A stretch of DNA of 64,000 bases from Scolanthus callimorphus (Eukaryota > Cnidaria > Anthozoa > Actiniaria > Edwardsiidae), in NCBI GenBank assembly GCA_033964015.1, contig CM066919.1, positions 15,107,646 to 15,171,645 of the forward strand. The letters are read 5' to 3'. Below the pieces are notes generated by a model. That model ran no database searches. It was not told where the DNA came from and worked only from the letters and a program-made list of their open reading frames with translations. Below, in pieces: positions 1 to 10,469 of the stretch. Position 1 is the first letter of the stretch; each line of letters opens with the position of its first letter. The translations under genes were made by a program, and so were the position numbers.

Positions 1-163
1 ATTTTTCAGAATTTGATTGCTCAATAAATGAGTACTATCTTCAATGTCAACTCGATAATCATCAAATAAAGCTTTCATGGTAACCTGTGATGGATTATAG
101 CAGCAAACTGCACACGATTTATTCTCACGAACGTTTTGCAATTGAGGTTAATTGTTGTGTTTA

Positions 164-404
164 GAGCGGATTTCACATGACTGTCGTGAAAACAATTGCA
201 ATTAGGCAATCGCTAGCCAATCAGAATCAAGAGAAATCACAACTTGCACCTGAATGGCTTTCTTCTCAGCCAATAACAAGCCGAACCAATTACACAACTG
301 CATTTACAGCAGAATTTGATTGGCTGAGAAAAATGAGTAGCCAATGAGAACGCCAAGCAATCGCAATTACATAACAAGTCACGACGGTCATGTGAAATCT
401 GCTC
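164..404. mobile_element. Tc1/mariner-type MITE, copy A
   Basis: A 241-bp non-coding element with terminal inverted repeats starting GAGCGGATTTCACATGAC and ending in its complement. It is flanked by TA on both sides (162-163 and 405-406), the target duplication of Tc1/mariner elements. Two more copies lie at 3955-4277 and 40800-41167. The interior has several CCAATCAGA-type motifs and no usable reading frame. Superfamily is assigned from the TA and TIR only. Confidence 0.75.
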
Positions 405-1591
405 TAAATACCCACACCGATATATCGCGATGTCTTCCTGAGAATGCTCAGTAGTTGAAGCATAACATAGGATTCTGTCCAATGGTCTTTTTGTAACATT
501 TTGTCGAAACAATCGACGTGACATAGCCCCTTTACTAGTAACGCTCGTAGTTTTTAACGTGATTTAATCTCGCGCGACCTAAATTTACACGAACGAGGGG
601 AGCAAAAAAGGGGCTTAAGATTGTAAAATGAAGGAAATTAACGCGGTCGAAAAAGACGACAGAAAGTTGCATAGTCAATCTTCAATCGTTCGAGCACAAA
701 TGTACGTAGAATAGTGCAAACAATGACTAATACAATCATGTTTACATATGCTAATTAAAAGAAATATTTGTGATCTAGTAATAGTGAATTCTTCATGTAT
801 TTGTCGATCTGGAGTATAATAGAAATTAGTGTGTTATTAATGATGTGGAAATTAACGTTAAAGGCCCATAAGCACCCAAGTCGCTTTGCAGGCTCACAGA
901 GAATAAAACGTAGTTGAAAAAATAAATAATAAAACTCTATGCAAATTTTCAGTTTGAACTTTTGAAATGCGAAGAGCAATAAGAACCCCTTGGGACTTAC
1001 TGTATCAGCCAATCACAGCTGTTGAATGACAATAGATCCAATTGAAAACAAAGCGCAAAAGTTCCCGGTCGCGTATGGGCCTTTAAAGGAAATTCTCGCG
1101 TGGCTTCCTTGTTTTGTTCCTTGCTCCTTGAGGGGCTTGGCCGGGGTATTCCACGGATTAGCAATGTCGGTTTATTTATTTTATAGTCTATTTATTATTA
1201 CTTTTTTCTCCTTATATCCGCTTTCAAGCCAACCGCTTTGCGGATTGTAATATATAAATAATTAAAATTAATTAACTGAAGCGTCAATTTCCTATAACAA
1301 GGTACTCAAAAACCTTTCGAATCTATTAAATACTTTGTTTTGCCTGATTGGATGGACCAACTATCAGTCACAGTGCTAAAATAAACATATGGAATATTAC
1401 GTTTCCTGATCCACCTGTAGCTCATTTAATTGATAGTTTCACACCATCACATCATTGTCGGGGGTCGTCCTTAAATCAATCCATAAAGCAAATTTACTGT
1501 CGTTCACAGATTCCCGCCCAGACATTTGTTGGAACCATTCCATTTCCATATCGTTCACTTAGAAGTCCATCAATGTTTATATGGATACGTA
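405..1591. other. No gene recognised
   Basis: AT-rich sequence with only short, low-complexity reading frames on both strands. No splice-bounded coding stretch and no RNA gene was seen. Confidence 0.4.
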
Positions 1592-2258
1592 CAGCTAAAA
1601 CCGCTGCATCGCGCCCCACGTTTTCAAAACATCAAAATATGTTTTGATTTTTGACTTTTGACTTTGCTGTTCCGCCAATCAAACTATCGGGCCAATGAAA
1701 CTCTTGCCCTGTTTCGCCTAGTACAGTCAACAGGCTTCCCTCTGAACTAAAACAGACAACGTCGCAACAGGTAGTTTGTTTGTTGAATTTTCGCGGGAAC
1801 GGTCAAAATGGCGTCCTATCTTGATGGACAAAATTCATGATACCAACAATCGATCTCTGACAACAGTATTTGGATCACGCATTCTCGTACCCAGAGCTCC
1901 CCCGGCTCGTCTGCTCGCAGGGGAGGCTCTGGGGACATCCACTCGAGGGCCGACACTGATTGGTTGATTTTGAGTGTTGGAGCATGCGCTGAAAGGTCTT
2001 TCTCTCAGCAGCTCTGTATTAAATCTCGCGCATGCGTCAGTGGCTGTCACCAGAGCCTCCCCCGCGAGGTTACGAGTCGGGGAGCTCTGGGTTCGAGAAT
2101 GGAGAGTTCAGGGACTGGACTAAAAACTAGACGACTGCACTAGGCGAAACTGGGACAAGAATCTGATTGGCTCATAACATTTCACTGGTAGAACAGCAAA
2201 GCCAAAAACAAATCGATGTTCATTGAAAACGCGGATCGCGATGCAACGATTTTAGCTG
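1592..2258. mobile_element. TIR element containing an inner MITE
   Basis: Inverted arms of about 140 bp (about 1592-1735 and 2118-2258) begin CAGCTAAAA and end with the complement. TA flanks both sides (1590-1591 and 2259-2260), as for Tc1/mariner. The arms share GCATCGCG-, GTTTTCAA- and TTTGCTGTTC-type blocks in inverted order. The middle is occupied by a separate MITE at 1880-2101. Confidence 0.6.
1880..2101. mobile_element. Nested MITE with GC-rich TIRs
   Basis: About 60-bp imperfect inverted ends (CATTCTCGTACCCAGAGCTC and its complement) bound a 220-bp element inside the larger TIR element. A diverged relative lies at about 24630-24716, which shares the GGGGAGCTCTGGGTT end and the ATCAGCCAATCAGT interior. 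Non-coding. Confidence 0.6.
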
Positions 2259-2849
2259 TAATGCTTGGATTTACAAATTTTTCAGAACCACGTGCACCAG
2301 CATTATATGTTTCTGTGAAAACACATAATATGCCAGTCATGGATCGTCTTGGCACATTGATATGTCATTCATTAATAACTGAATCAGTTGCCTTGTTGTT
2401 GATATTGAATATTTCATCCAAAACAACATTTTCATAATAGATTCCTTTACGTTGTTGACAAGCTAATCGAGTTTCATTAGCAAAATGTGTTCCTCAAATA
2501 TCCAGTGTTTGCGTGTCTATTCACTCCATTCCAGCAAACTACTTGTGCCAGTGGCTGCCGACGAATAATTTTCATCTCGGAAACTTTTTTGGCGAATATG
2601 CTTACAGATGATCAATTTGAACCTCAATCCACCTTGCTCGTTACAGGTCCAATTTGGCTGAAAATTTCCTTGAATTGTCCACTTTTTTCCGCACCGTTTC
2701 GAATTAAATGCTTACCAACTTTCGAGAGCTGTCAAACTCCACCACATGTTTATGCAAATTACTTAGGACTGCAAATCAGCCAAAGATTGCGTGCGTTTTG
2801 TCACGCGCGTACCTTGAAAACGCTAACACAAGCTTTTTATTGTTGTCCT

Positions 2850-2988
2850 GGGGTCGGTTCCTAGAAGGTCAGTTAAGAGTTATCTGTAGATAAACGCTTA
2901 TTCAACGGATAAATCCTGAACAAATCCTATACAACAGATAACTTTTATCCATGGATAACTTTATCCAACCTTTCAGGAACCGGCCCCT
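2850..2988. mobile_element. Short MITE
   Basis: A 139-bp element whose ends pair as inverted repeats: GGTTCCTAGAAGGTCAGTTA on the left, and TTTCAGGAACCGGCCCC on the right. TTATCC/GGATAA blocks recur inside. No target duplication could be fixed. Confidence 0.5.
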
Positions 2989-3026
2989 GACTGACAATTC
3001 GACAGGTTCCTTGCTGGTATATACTA

Positions 3027-3120
3027 AAACACTTATTCTATTTCAAATTTGGTGGATAGTGGCTTTATGAATATGGATATTCTGACACTATCCACCTCAA
3101 TTAAAAAGAATAAGTGTCAA
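3027..3120. repeat. Small inverted repeat
   Basis: ACACTTATTCT with GGTGGATAGTG on the left pairs with CACTATCCACC and AGAATAAGTGT on the right, forming a hairpin of under 100 bp. Probably a MITE remnant. Confidence 0.45.
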
Positions 3121-3681
3121 AAATCTGCTGTTGATGCAGACTGGATAAATTACTCCATGATCTTTTAGAATAGGATGATCTAACGGTATGCAATATTTTG
3201 TTCCATGAATTGCGGCTAAAGGAACTCCCTTTGTATCACTAGTTGATTTATCGCCTGGGGCTGTTCTAAGATCTCTTCTCCTTTGTTAGAAACAGATCAT
3301 ATGTTTTAAATAGATCACAACTATCAGTGTCGTAACGTCTCACCTCCATGTTTAACTTTAAACCTAGAGACTAAATTTCTACCTGGATTGTTGACTAGTG
3401 TTTTATTAGCGCGTCCGGTGAGTTTGATATTATAGATAAATTCGTGACATGACGAGTCAATTCCACGGTAAATTTCACGCCAAAAACGAAAAGCGCAAAG
3501 CGACGTTAAAACGTGGAATTCACGTCGAGTGATGAATTTTTCTTGAATCCCATATCAAAAAGATTTGATATTGTTTTAGTGAAATAGTTCGAGCTTTAAA
3601 CTTTCTTTGAGCGCGGGTAACCTGTGTTTTTGTCGAATTCAGCTTTCCATTGCAAATTTCACTTGTCAATCAACGCGCGTG
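3121..3681. other. No gene recognised
   Basis: No coding stretch, RNA gene or clear repeat was recognised here. Confidence 0.35.
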
Positions 3682-3815
3682 TAAAGGCTGGTTTCCATAG
3701 TCTTATCTGTCGTATCTGTCGCATCAGTCGACCGTGAAACAATGGAAATTGGAATTATTCTTTTGTTTCACGGTTGACTGATACGACAGATAAGACTATA
3801 TGGAGACTAGGCTTA
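3682..3815. mobile_element. Hairpin MITE
   Basis: The two halves are near-complete complements: ATAGTCTTATCTGTCGTATC on the left, and GATACGACAGATAAGACTAT on the right, plus CAGTCGACCGTGAAACAA against TTGTTTCACGGTTGACTG. The 134-bp unit is a foldback element with no coding capacity. Confidence 0.6.
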
Positions 3816-3954
3816 AGAATTGAGCTATGGGATTCTGAATAATAGTTTAGCGCTGACTGGTACAATAACCTTCTTTTCACTCAATCGAGGAATGTCTATA
3901 TGAGGTTCTCACCAGGATTCACTGATGATGGATACAATGTAGTTCGATTCAATA

Positions 3955-4277
3955 GAGTGAATTTCATATGACTGTAGTGAAACCAATCGCAAAGTAGAGT
4001 GGAGATAAGGAATTAACCTTGTGTGAAAGCTAACGTGCTAATGAAATGGTCCCATGTGTGCTTATGAGCGTTAGCCCTAGTAAGCGGAGAAAGAGAAAAA
4101 AATCTCTGACCCCGAGAGGGATTCGAACCCCACTCTGTTGAACTTAGTGCTACGCGGCCACAGGCTTGCCTGAACATCTACAATCGCAAAGTAATTACAC
4201 CAATTCTTAATAAAACCTATAGGAGTAATTACAAAGTAATTACCAATTACTCCACGACAGTCAACTGAAATCCGCTC
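3955..4277. mobile_element. Tc1/mariner-type MITE, copy C, split by a SINE
   Basis: Diverged copy of the element at 164-404, with TA flanks at 3953-3954 and 4278-4279. The ends begin GAGTGAATTTCATATGACTG and finish in TGAAATCCGCTC. A SINE at 3997-4180 interrupts it, so the MITE insertion is the older event. Confidence 0.65.
3997..4180 (-). mobile_element. tRNA-derived SINE
   Basis: A 184-bp insertion bounded by a 13-bp direct repeat, CAATCGCAAAGTA, at 3984-3996 and 4181-4193. That length is typical of target-primed reverse transcription. Read on the minus strand, the head carries a Pol III A-box-like TGGCCGCGTAG (4150-4160) and a B box GGTTCGAATCC (4119-4129), as in tRNA-derived SINEs. It is not a functional tRNA gene: no acceptor stem pairs. 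Confidence 0.7.
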
Positions 4278-4639
4278 TATCAGCCTTTAGACCCATCGGT
4301 TTTCGAGGATTTTTATTAGGTTCTAGTTTTTCTGAGATAGTAGTCCATTTCGATTTTTTCATTTTAAGAAATAAAATACTAATCTTTAAATGGATACGAG
4401 ACTATCAAAGATCTATTATTCAACTGATGGTTATTGGAGAGGATGTTCAGCTATTTCAAAACTTGCAAAATCAGCTAAAATTAGTTGGACCATTAAAAAA
4501 ACAAATTACACACACCACAGGGGCGGATCCAGGAATTTCAGAAAGGGGGGACCGGATAGTTAAAACATGGGACAAACATTTTCAAATTTCCTCCAGCAAA
4601 TACAGTAAATGTATGGGAAAATCTCCCGAGAGATTTGTC

Positions 4640-5965
4640 ATCAATCAGAACAATGATTTCTGTTGTATTGTCCATCTAATAAAAACTTGGTTCCAGAAAC
4701 ATCTTCATTGGTGCAATTAACAAATAAATGTTTAACAGATTCTATTCCTTGACAATATTCGCAGTTAGGTGTGTTAACTATTTTCATCTTAAAAAGCCAG
4801 GCTCGGTGTGGAATTATGTTATGTATTATTTTATATTGAAATATACAAAGTTTTGTATCTCTTGTTAGTTTGAAAGGCAAAATGTGTATAGTTTCTAAGA
4901 TATCCTCGTCAAACCCTTCCCGTAGCAAACGAAAATTTGCTAGAGGTTCTTTGAATTTTTTTTTCGGTTAAAAGTATACGTGCGTATTTAGACGTCAATA
5001 GCTTCTCCTTCTTTACAATGTTTTGGGAGTCAGTTTTAAAGTAACCGTTTTGTTTTAATAAAACCTCCCAGTTATACGGAATAGCTGATATCACTCCCAA
5101 ACATAGTGTAAAGGCCGGTTTTAGTCCAAACTTCCGACAAACTCACTATATGATAGAAATGCATTACGTTCGTTAAGAAGGTCACCCATAGTTAAAACAC
5201 CTGCTTTATACCATGTTTTCCAGAAAATTTATTTCCTATTTATCAATATATTTCTATTATTCCATAATATTTCCTTTTTTACATTAATTTGGTCCCTTCT
5301 AGAATTTTTGAGCTCTTGAATTTCCTTCCATGTTTTTAGAATATCTTTATAAAAAAAGTGGTAGGGCTGTGATCTTCAGCAGTTCCACGTTGTAGTAACG
5401 CTTAAAAATAAAAGTTCCACGCACATCTCGTAAATAACAGGAAGAAATTAACATTCACTCTTCGTCAGCACCGCGGATCATCCTTCGAACCCAAGACATT
5501 TGTAATGATTTTGATATTATCCCATACTCTGGTAAATGCAATCCACCCTGTGATTTTGGACCTATAATACTTTCTTTTTTAATTTTGGTGTCTTGTTATT
5601 CCACACAAAATTGTCAACTATACGGTTGACTATTTCTATAGCCCCAGAGGGCGAATGTAGACAGCTACTTGAGAATATCAATGTTGATAACCTTAATGCT
5701 TTAATAATCGTACTTTTACCAAGAAGAAACAAGTCTCGTTGGTGCCATATATTAAAAGCTTTTGTGCTTATGTGATTTTATTTATGAAATTTTCAATTTC
5801 ACATGATCTTCTGTCATATGAAAAAGCTACGCCAAAGGTTGTAATTGGTCTGTCTGGCCATAAGAAATCGAATAGCTTGTCCTTTTTGTCTGCATCCTTG
5901 CCTAACCTAATAACTATATGTAACTCGATATAAAGACGCAGAACCATTAACCTAAAAAAATTCAA
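4640..5965 (-). mobile_element. Decayed non-LTR retrotransposon, 3' half
   Basis: Minus-strand fragments read like the C-terminal half of a LINE reverse-transcriptase protein. About 5965-5600 carries a GVAFSYDRRSCEIENFI-type stretch (thumb/connection region). About 5100-4909 and 4928-4641 carry the late part, ending in FQYKIIHNII, CEYCQGIESVKHLFVNC, a Cys-Cys-His-Cys zinc-finger-like tail typical of L1-like pol proteins. The frame is broken several times, so the copy is dead. Clade assignment is inference. Confidence 0.65.
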
Positions 5966-6240
5966 ATGAATTAGCTAAAGCATCTGAGAAAATTTACAGT
6001 AGAAGGTTGTCTTTTCATAAAACAAGCTCAAGCATGCGTTTAGAGAGCTAATAGAACTCTGGATGATAAATTGTTCTATCATAAGTATGCTCAAGAGATG
6101 GTTTCAGAGGGTCAATGATCTAGATCTAGATCTGGGTAAAATGTTTACGAGCTATTTTGAAACATTGAATTATGAGCCGATTAGAATAACAGGAAAAGAA
6201 CCTAGAAGCCTTGAATATGAATGAGGTAGACATGAAACCT

Positions 6241-6366
6241 GTGAAGTATAACAGGCTTGTAGAGTCCTGTAGGTCGTAGTGAAAAAGGGTTGCCACCTAG
6301 TCTTAGAGTAAGATACCTGTATCCTCCTGGGGAATTAGAAGGCGGTGAACGTAGGAGAGCTACACT
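6241..6366 (+). pseudogene. Left half of a disrupted reading frame
   Basis: One frame from about 6270 reads SLRVRYLYPPGELEGGERRR up to TACACT. It continues in frame at 7657 once the foldback insertion and one TACACT copy are ignored. Upstream, in-frame stops appear near 6262, so the host frame was already decayed or is a transposon remnant. Product not recognised. Confidence 0.35.
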
Positions 6367-7656
6367 AGTAGTATAGTAGGGCCGAATTACCCTTATTTTT
6401 GCGGAGCCCGGTGCGGAGCCCGGTGCGGAGCCGTGTAGCTGTTTTCGGAGCCGCGGAGCGGGTGAGCCGGATGACGTCACAGACTATTTTTAACCCTTTT
6501 TTGGTGGTGAGGATGGTAGTGAGAAGCCCTATTGTAATTGGAGACAATAGAAGGATACCCCAACCCCCCCCCCTACTTTTTTTCTCAAAACAATAGAAGG
6601 AGAGTGGGTGAGCATGCGAAGCCTATTATATTCGGAAACAATAGAATGATCCCACCCCCTACTTTATTTCTCAAAACACAACAAGCAAGCAAAAGCAAAG
6701 AGGGGTGGTCACCAAGTCTTTGTTCTCGGGAAAAATAGAGGAAATATAGGCACTATCTGTATCCATCTCAGTGTTCAAAATCACACACAACTTTTAAAAT
6801 ATCAAAATAAATGTCCCTCCTTTAAACAAGGATAGCTAGTCAGTCCTACAGAACCCTTTTAGAACCCCTTCAGAACCCTTTAAGAACCCCCTCAGAACCC
6901 TTTAAGAACCCCTTCAAAAGAAGGGTAACCACGGGGTAACTATGGGGTAACCACGGGGTAACCAAAGGGAAACCAAAGGGTGACCGCGGAGAAACCAAAG
7001 GGAAACCAAAAGGTAACCAAAGCGTGTCCACGCTTCGCTGCGCTTTAGCCTCGTTTTCATGTTTTGACCCCAAAATCACTACGATTTCGTACTCGTCAAA
7101 CCCCATTTTTCCTTCTTTTGAAGGGGTTCTTAAAGGGTTCTAAAAGGGTTCTGTAGGACTGACTAGCTATCCTTGTTTAAAGGAGGGACATTTATTTTGA
7201 TATTTTAAAAGTTGTGTGTGATTTTGAACACTGTGAGATGGATACAGATAGTGCCTATATTTTCCTCTATTTTTCCGGAGAACAAAAGACTTGGTGACCA
7301 CCCCTCTTTGCTCTTGCTTGCTTGTTGTGTTTGAGAAATAAAGTAGGGGGTGGGATCATTCTATTGTTTCCGAATATAATAGGCTCCGCATGCTCACCCG
7401 CTCTCCTTCTATTGTTTTGAGAAAAAAAGTAGGGGGGTTTGGGGTATCCTTCTATTGTCTCCAATTACAATAGGGCTCCTCACTACCATCCTCACCACCA
7501 AAAAAGGGTTAAAATAGTCTGTGACGTCATCCGGCTCACCCGCTCCGCGGCTCCGAAAACAGCTACGCGGCTCCGCACCGGGCTCCGCAAAAAAGCTCCG
7601 CGGCTCCGCACCGGGCTCCGCAAAAATAAGGGTAATTCGGCCCCTACTATACTACT
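6367..7656. mobile_element. 1.29-kb foldback element with 6-bp target duplication
   Basis: Arms of about 550 bp (6367 to about 6930 and about 7105-7656) are inverted copies, starting AGTAGTATAGTAGG and ending CCTACTATACTACT. TACACT flanks the element directly at 6361-6366 and 7657-7662. Subterminal GCGGAGCCCGG repeats and internal GAACCCTTT and GGGGTAACC runs give the arms a repetitive look. The loop (about 6930-7105) holds only a short low-complexity frame and no transposase, so it is non-autonomous. The two arms differ at few positions, which suggests fairly recent activity or gene conversion. Confidence 0.75.
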
Positions 7657-7662
7657 TACACT

Positions 7663-7831
7663 TCGTTTAGAAACTTTCTATATATCTAGAAGTATTGTTT
7701 CAGAAAATGAGCCTGTGTTGTATTATTTAGAAAACGGACATAGGAGAGCTTCAGGTAGTGCCTTTGATACTGAGCTTCTACCAGCTCATGTTGTAAAGCA
7801 ATTCTATGGAAATACTTTTATGATTCATTAG
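7663..7831 (+). pseudogene. Right half of the disrupted reading frame
   Basis: Continues the frame interrupted by the foldback element: residues include ETFYISRSIV, NEPVLYYLENG and SGSAFDTELLPAHV before a stop at 7829-7831. The NEPVLYYLENG/SGSAFDTELLP pattern vaguely recalls the C-terminal tail of retroviral-type or Polinton-type integrases, but this is weak. Not recognised with confidence. Confidence 0.35.
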
Positions 7832-8574
7832 TGTTTTATCTGATTTAAATTTTTGATAGTATTACAGTATCTACATAATACACTAAGATCCTTCATGTAA
7901 TTTATAATTTCTGTAACAATTAAATCATAATCATCAGATACAATACATTTATAACAGTTCTAACAACTCTCTGTGTTGCGTGTATAGTATATCATAACCC
8001 TCAGGAGTCTTAATGCAATACACAATAAATAATATTAGTTTTTTTTATTTTTTCTATACGAAGCAATTCGTTTCTCTTATGTAACTTGCTTTCCTCCCCG
8101 TGGGTGATTATAGCTTTAGGATAAAATCTTCTAATGAATTGAACAATATTACTACGAAGATCAAACTCATTCTCAATTTGAACACGTTTTGATTATATTC
8201 ATTATTGAAACATTCTGTAAAAAACACATTTTCTTATAGAAGGCAACCTCTGAGAATATCCAGTCTTGAAACATTTTAGGTGATTCTAACTTTGAAGTAA
8301 AAATCAGAGAGTAAAGACCATGCAGGTATTTATATGAAGACAGTATGTTGTTCAATATTTTTTTTAGGCAAAATCTAGCTTATATTTTTCATCAACATGA
8401 TATTTCAACGCTTCGTTTGTATTTGAATACCCAAGCGCAGCTAACGCTATATGTTTCCTATGAAATAAGTGTTTTACTTATTGTCAACATACGCATCAAA
8501 TAGATTAATTTTTTCACGTTTTCTCAATTAGAGCAACTTTAGTTATTAGGATGTATCATCTTTAGGCTGCATTC
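7832..8574. other. No gene recognised
   Basis: AT-rich stretch with short frames only; no domain, RNA or repeat identified. Confidence 0.35.
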
Positions 8575-9367
8575 ATTATGTATACTACAGGGGGGCAGAG
8601 GATTTCTTTTTGACAATGCAAAATTTTCAGAACATATTTTTACGAATCCCCCCCTCTTGGTCAAAAGGAAAAAACATGCCCCCCCTCCAACATTTTGTCA
8701 ATTTATATGTCGAGGAAGGGTTGCGTCAATAACATTTTTTCAAAAGATGCAGAACAAGGCTCAACGATAAAAAAATACAAAGCGTACAAATGCAAATAAA
8801 AATCCTAGGTGGCTGTACTCTTTGTGTGTAGTGATTTTCTACCAAGTGATCTGGTGCGCTCCTCGATTGGAACCTTACTACATAGACTGAGTATCATTTA
8901 TTTTGTATTTGATTGTTCGGTTTGTTTTCCGTTGTGCGCGCAAAGCGCGCAGCAATTTTGACATAAAGCTACAAGACTATTAATCAAAAGTCCAAAGGCG
9001 TTTTTGTCTGTCAGACAAAATTAACTGAAGAGGACCTCGAGGAATTGTGGTAAAACAAGAAGGCCTTTTACAATTTTTAAGTTTATAAGTCTTTAGGCGC
9101 GCGAAGCGCGCAGCTATTTTCAACATATCAGTTGAAAGAGGGTAAATACACGAGAATAGTATTGCAAGTGATATTTCTTCAGGAGGTTCAAACTCGGTGT
9201 TTAAAATATATATAATACCTCAACAAAAATATGCATCCCCCCTTAATGTTATGAAAAAAAACTTGACATCCCCCCTTTTCCAGTTGCTAAATTTTGAGAT
9301 CCCCCCTCAAAATCCTCTGCCCCCCCCCCCCCCCCCCCCCCCTGTAGTATACATAATGAATGCAGCC
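8575..9367. mobile_element. PIF/Harbinger-type TIR element with poly-C end
   Basis: TIRs GGCTGCATTCATTATGTATA and complement at both ends, with a TTA direct repeat outside (8572-8574 and 9368-9370), the 3-bp duplication typical of Harbinger elements. Just inside the right TIR is a run of about 25 C; the left end has a shorter G run. Two GCGCGC-centred hairpins lie at about 8935-8952 and 9098-9113. No transposase frame. Confidence 0.65.
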
Positions 9368-9387
9368 TTAATCCTCTTCAATAACAA

Positions 9388-9785
9388 CTTTAGATCCAAC
9401 CCGTTGAATCGACGTGTCAGCTTTATGATGCCCGAAAGCGTAAGTATGGATTCCATCTTCTTGTATAATCCGTTTGTTATCATGAATGGATATAACGTCA
9501 CCTTGTTTACTGTTTCTGTATAGATTTCATGTTTATGACTTCTAACAACATTCATTTGCCACATCTGTTCACAATTATTTAATAAACAATTTTTTACTAT
9601 TCTCACTGCATACATTATTGCCACGCCACGAAAGAATTTGAACAACAACCCAAATATGGAGTCTTGAGAGTCTGCGCGTTGTAGGCAACATGTTTGGCAG
9701 CGTGGTTTCACAATCAGTCACCCATTTCCCTGAGTTCGGTTCGCAAGAAGCTGCCGCCGGGGAGTCTTTCGCAAGCCGTGAAGTT
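9388..9785. repeat. Segment duplicated at 14851-15395, copy 1
   Basis: Two adjoining blocks, 9388-9594 (starts ATCCAACCCGTTGAATCGAC) and 9595-9785 (starts TACTATTCTCACTGCATACA), recur at 15189-15395 and 14851-15040 in swapped order. Together the pairs bracket the minisatellite and gag-like region, as rearranged ends of one large repeat unit would. Confidence 0.65.
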
Positions 9786-10469
9786 CATAATTCCTCGTCG
9801 ACCACCACCAGCACCTCAAGCGTACTGTACTTGTAATAAATGGCCGCTAGAGATCTCCCTCTTCCTCCTGGCGCTTCCCTGCCGTTGTTCCGGCTCCTGT
9901 GGCAGTTCCAAACCCTCAGGCAGTCGTTTCCCCAGCGCCAGTTTGGACGTACCGGCAAACCCGGTTCCCGCAGCAGTCGCTGCTCCAGCTCCGAATGAAG
10001 CCGAACAGGTAGAGCTTTACAGTTCTTGAATGCCTTTATAGTATTTATTTATTGTCGCACATTCTGTCCCGGCTCTCGTCCGTCCCTGTATTCAGTATTG
10101 CCTTTACACGTTCGTCCGGGGACTTGGTTTGTGTAGCTTACGTTTACACCTGTTCGCTCATCTCCGGTAACTATTTTTAGTCCGAATTTGCAACTTCGGT
10201 TGCTTTGTTTAACTCTCTGATTGGTTTGCGTTTTCGTAACATGTTTACATTCGCTATTCCATTTCCACTACGGCATTCGTTTGCTTTCTTACTACAGTAC
10301 CCAAGGGAGTTCTACCTGCTTTTATGTCTTGTGTTTGGGTGTACTCGTAATTCTAATTTCGTATTTCCTCTTCATCTACTCGTAAACTTTTGGTCCTTAT
10401 GTTTTCTCTTCATTACGGGAGCCGGGCTCGGATACAGAATTGCGGCTAGATAATTTGTGTGCACGGTAG
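9786..10469 (+). other. GC-richer leader upstream of minisatellite
   Basis: Contains short Pro/Ala-rich frames (for example 9694-10029 and an ATG at 9840) but no recognised domain. Base composition is richer in C than its neighbours. It may be the 5' part of the same composite element as the gag-like stretch at 12.4 kb. Confidence 0.3.

Noticed and set aside
4110..4165. A tRNA gene on the minus strand
   Set aside because: A and B boxes are present, but the cloverleaf stems do not pair and the unit is a SINE bounded by target duplications.
7439..7831. 130-codon plus-strand frame as one protein
   Set aside because: The first half is the arm of the foldback element; only the part after 7656 belongs to the older frame.
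9307..9711. 134-codon minus-strand frame
   Set aside because: It runs from a duplicated repeat block into the poly-C tract of a TIR element (poly-Gly end); no domain.
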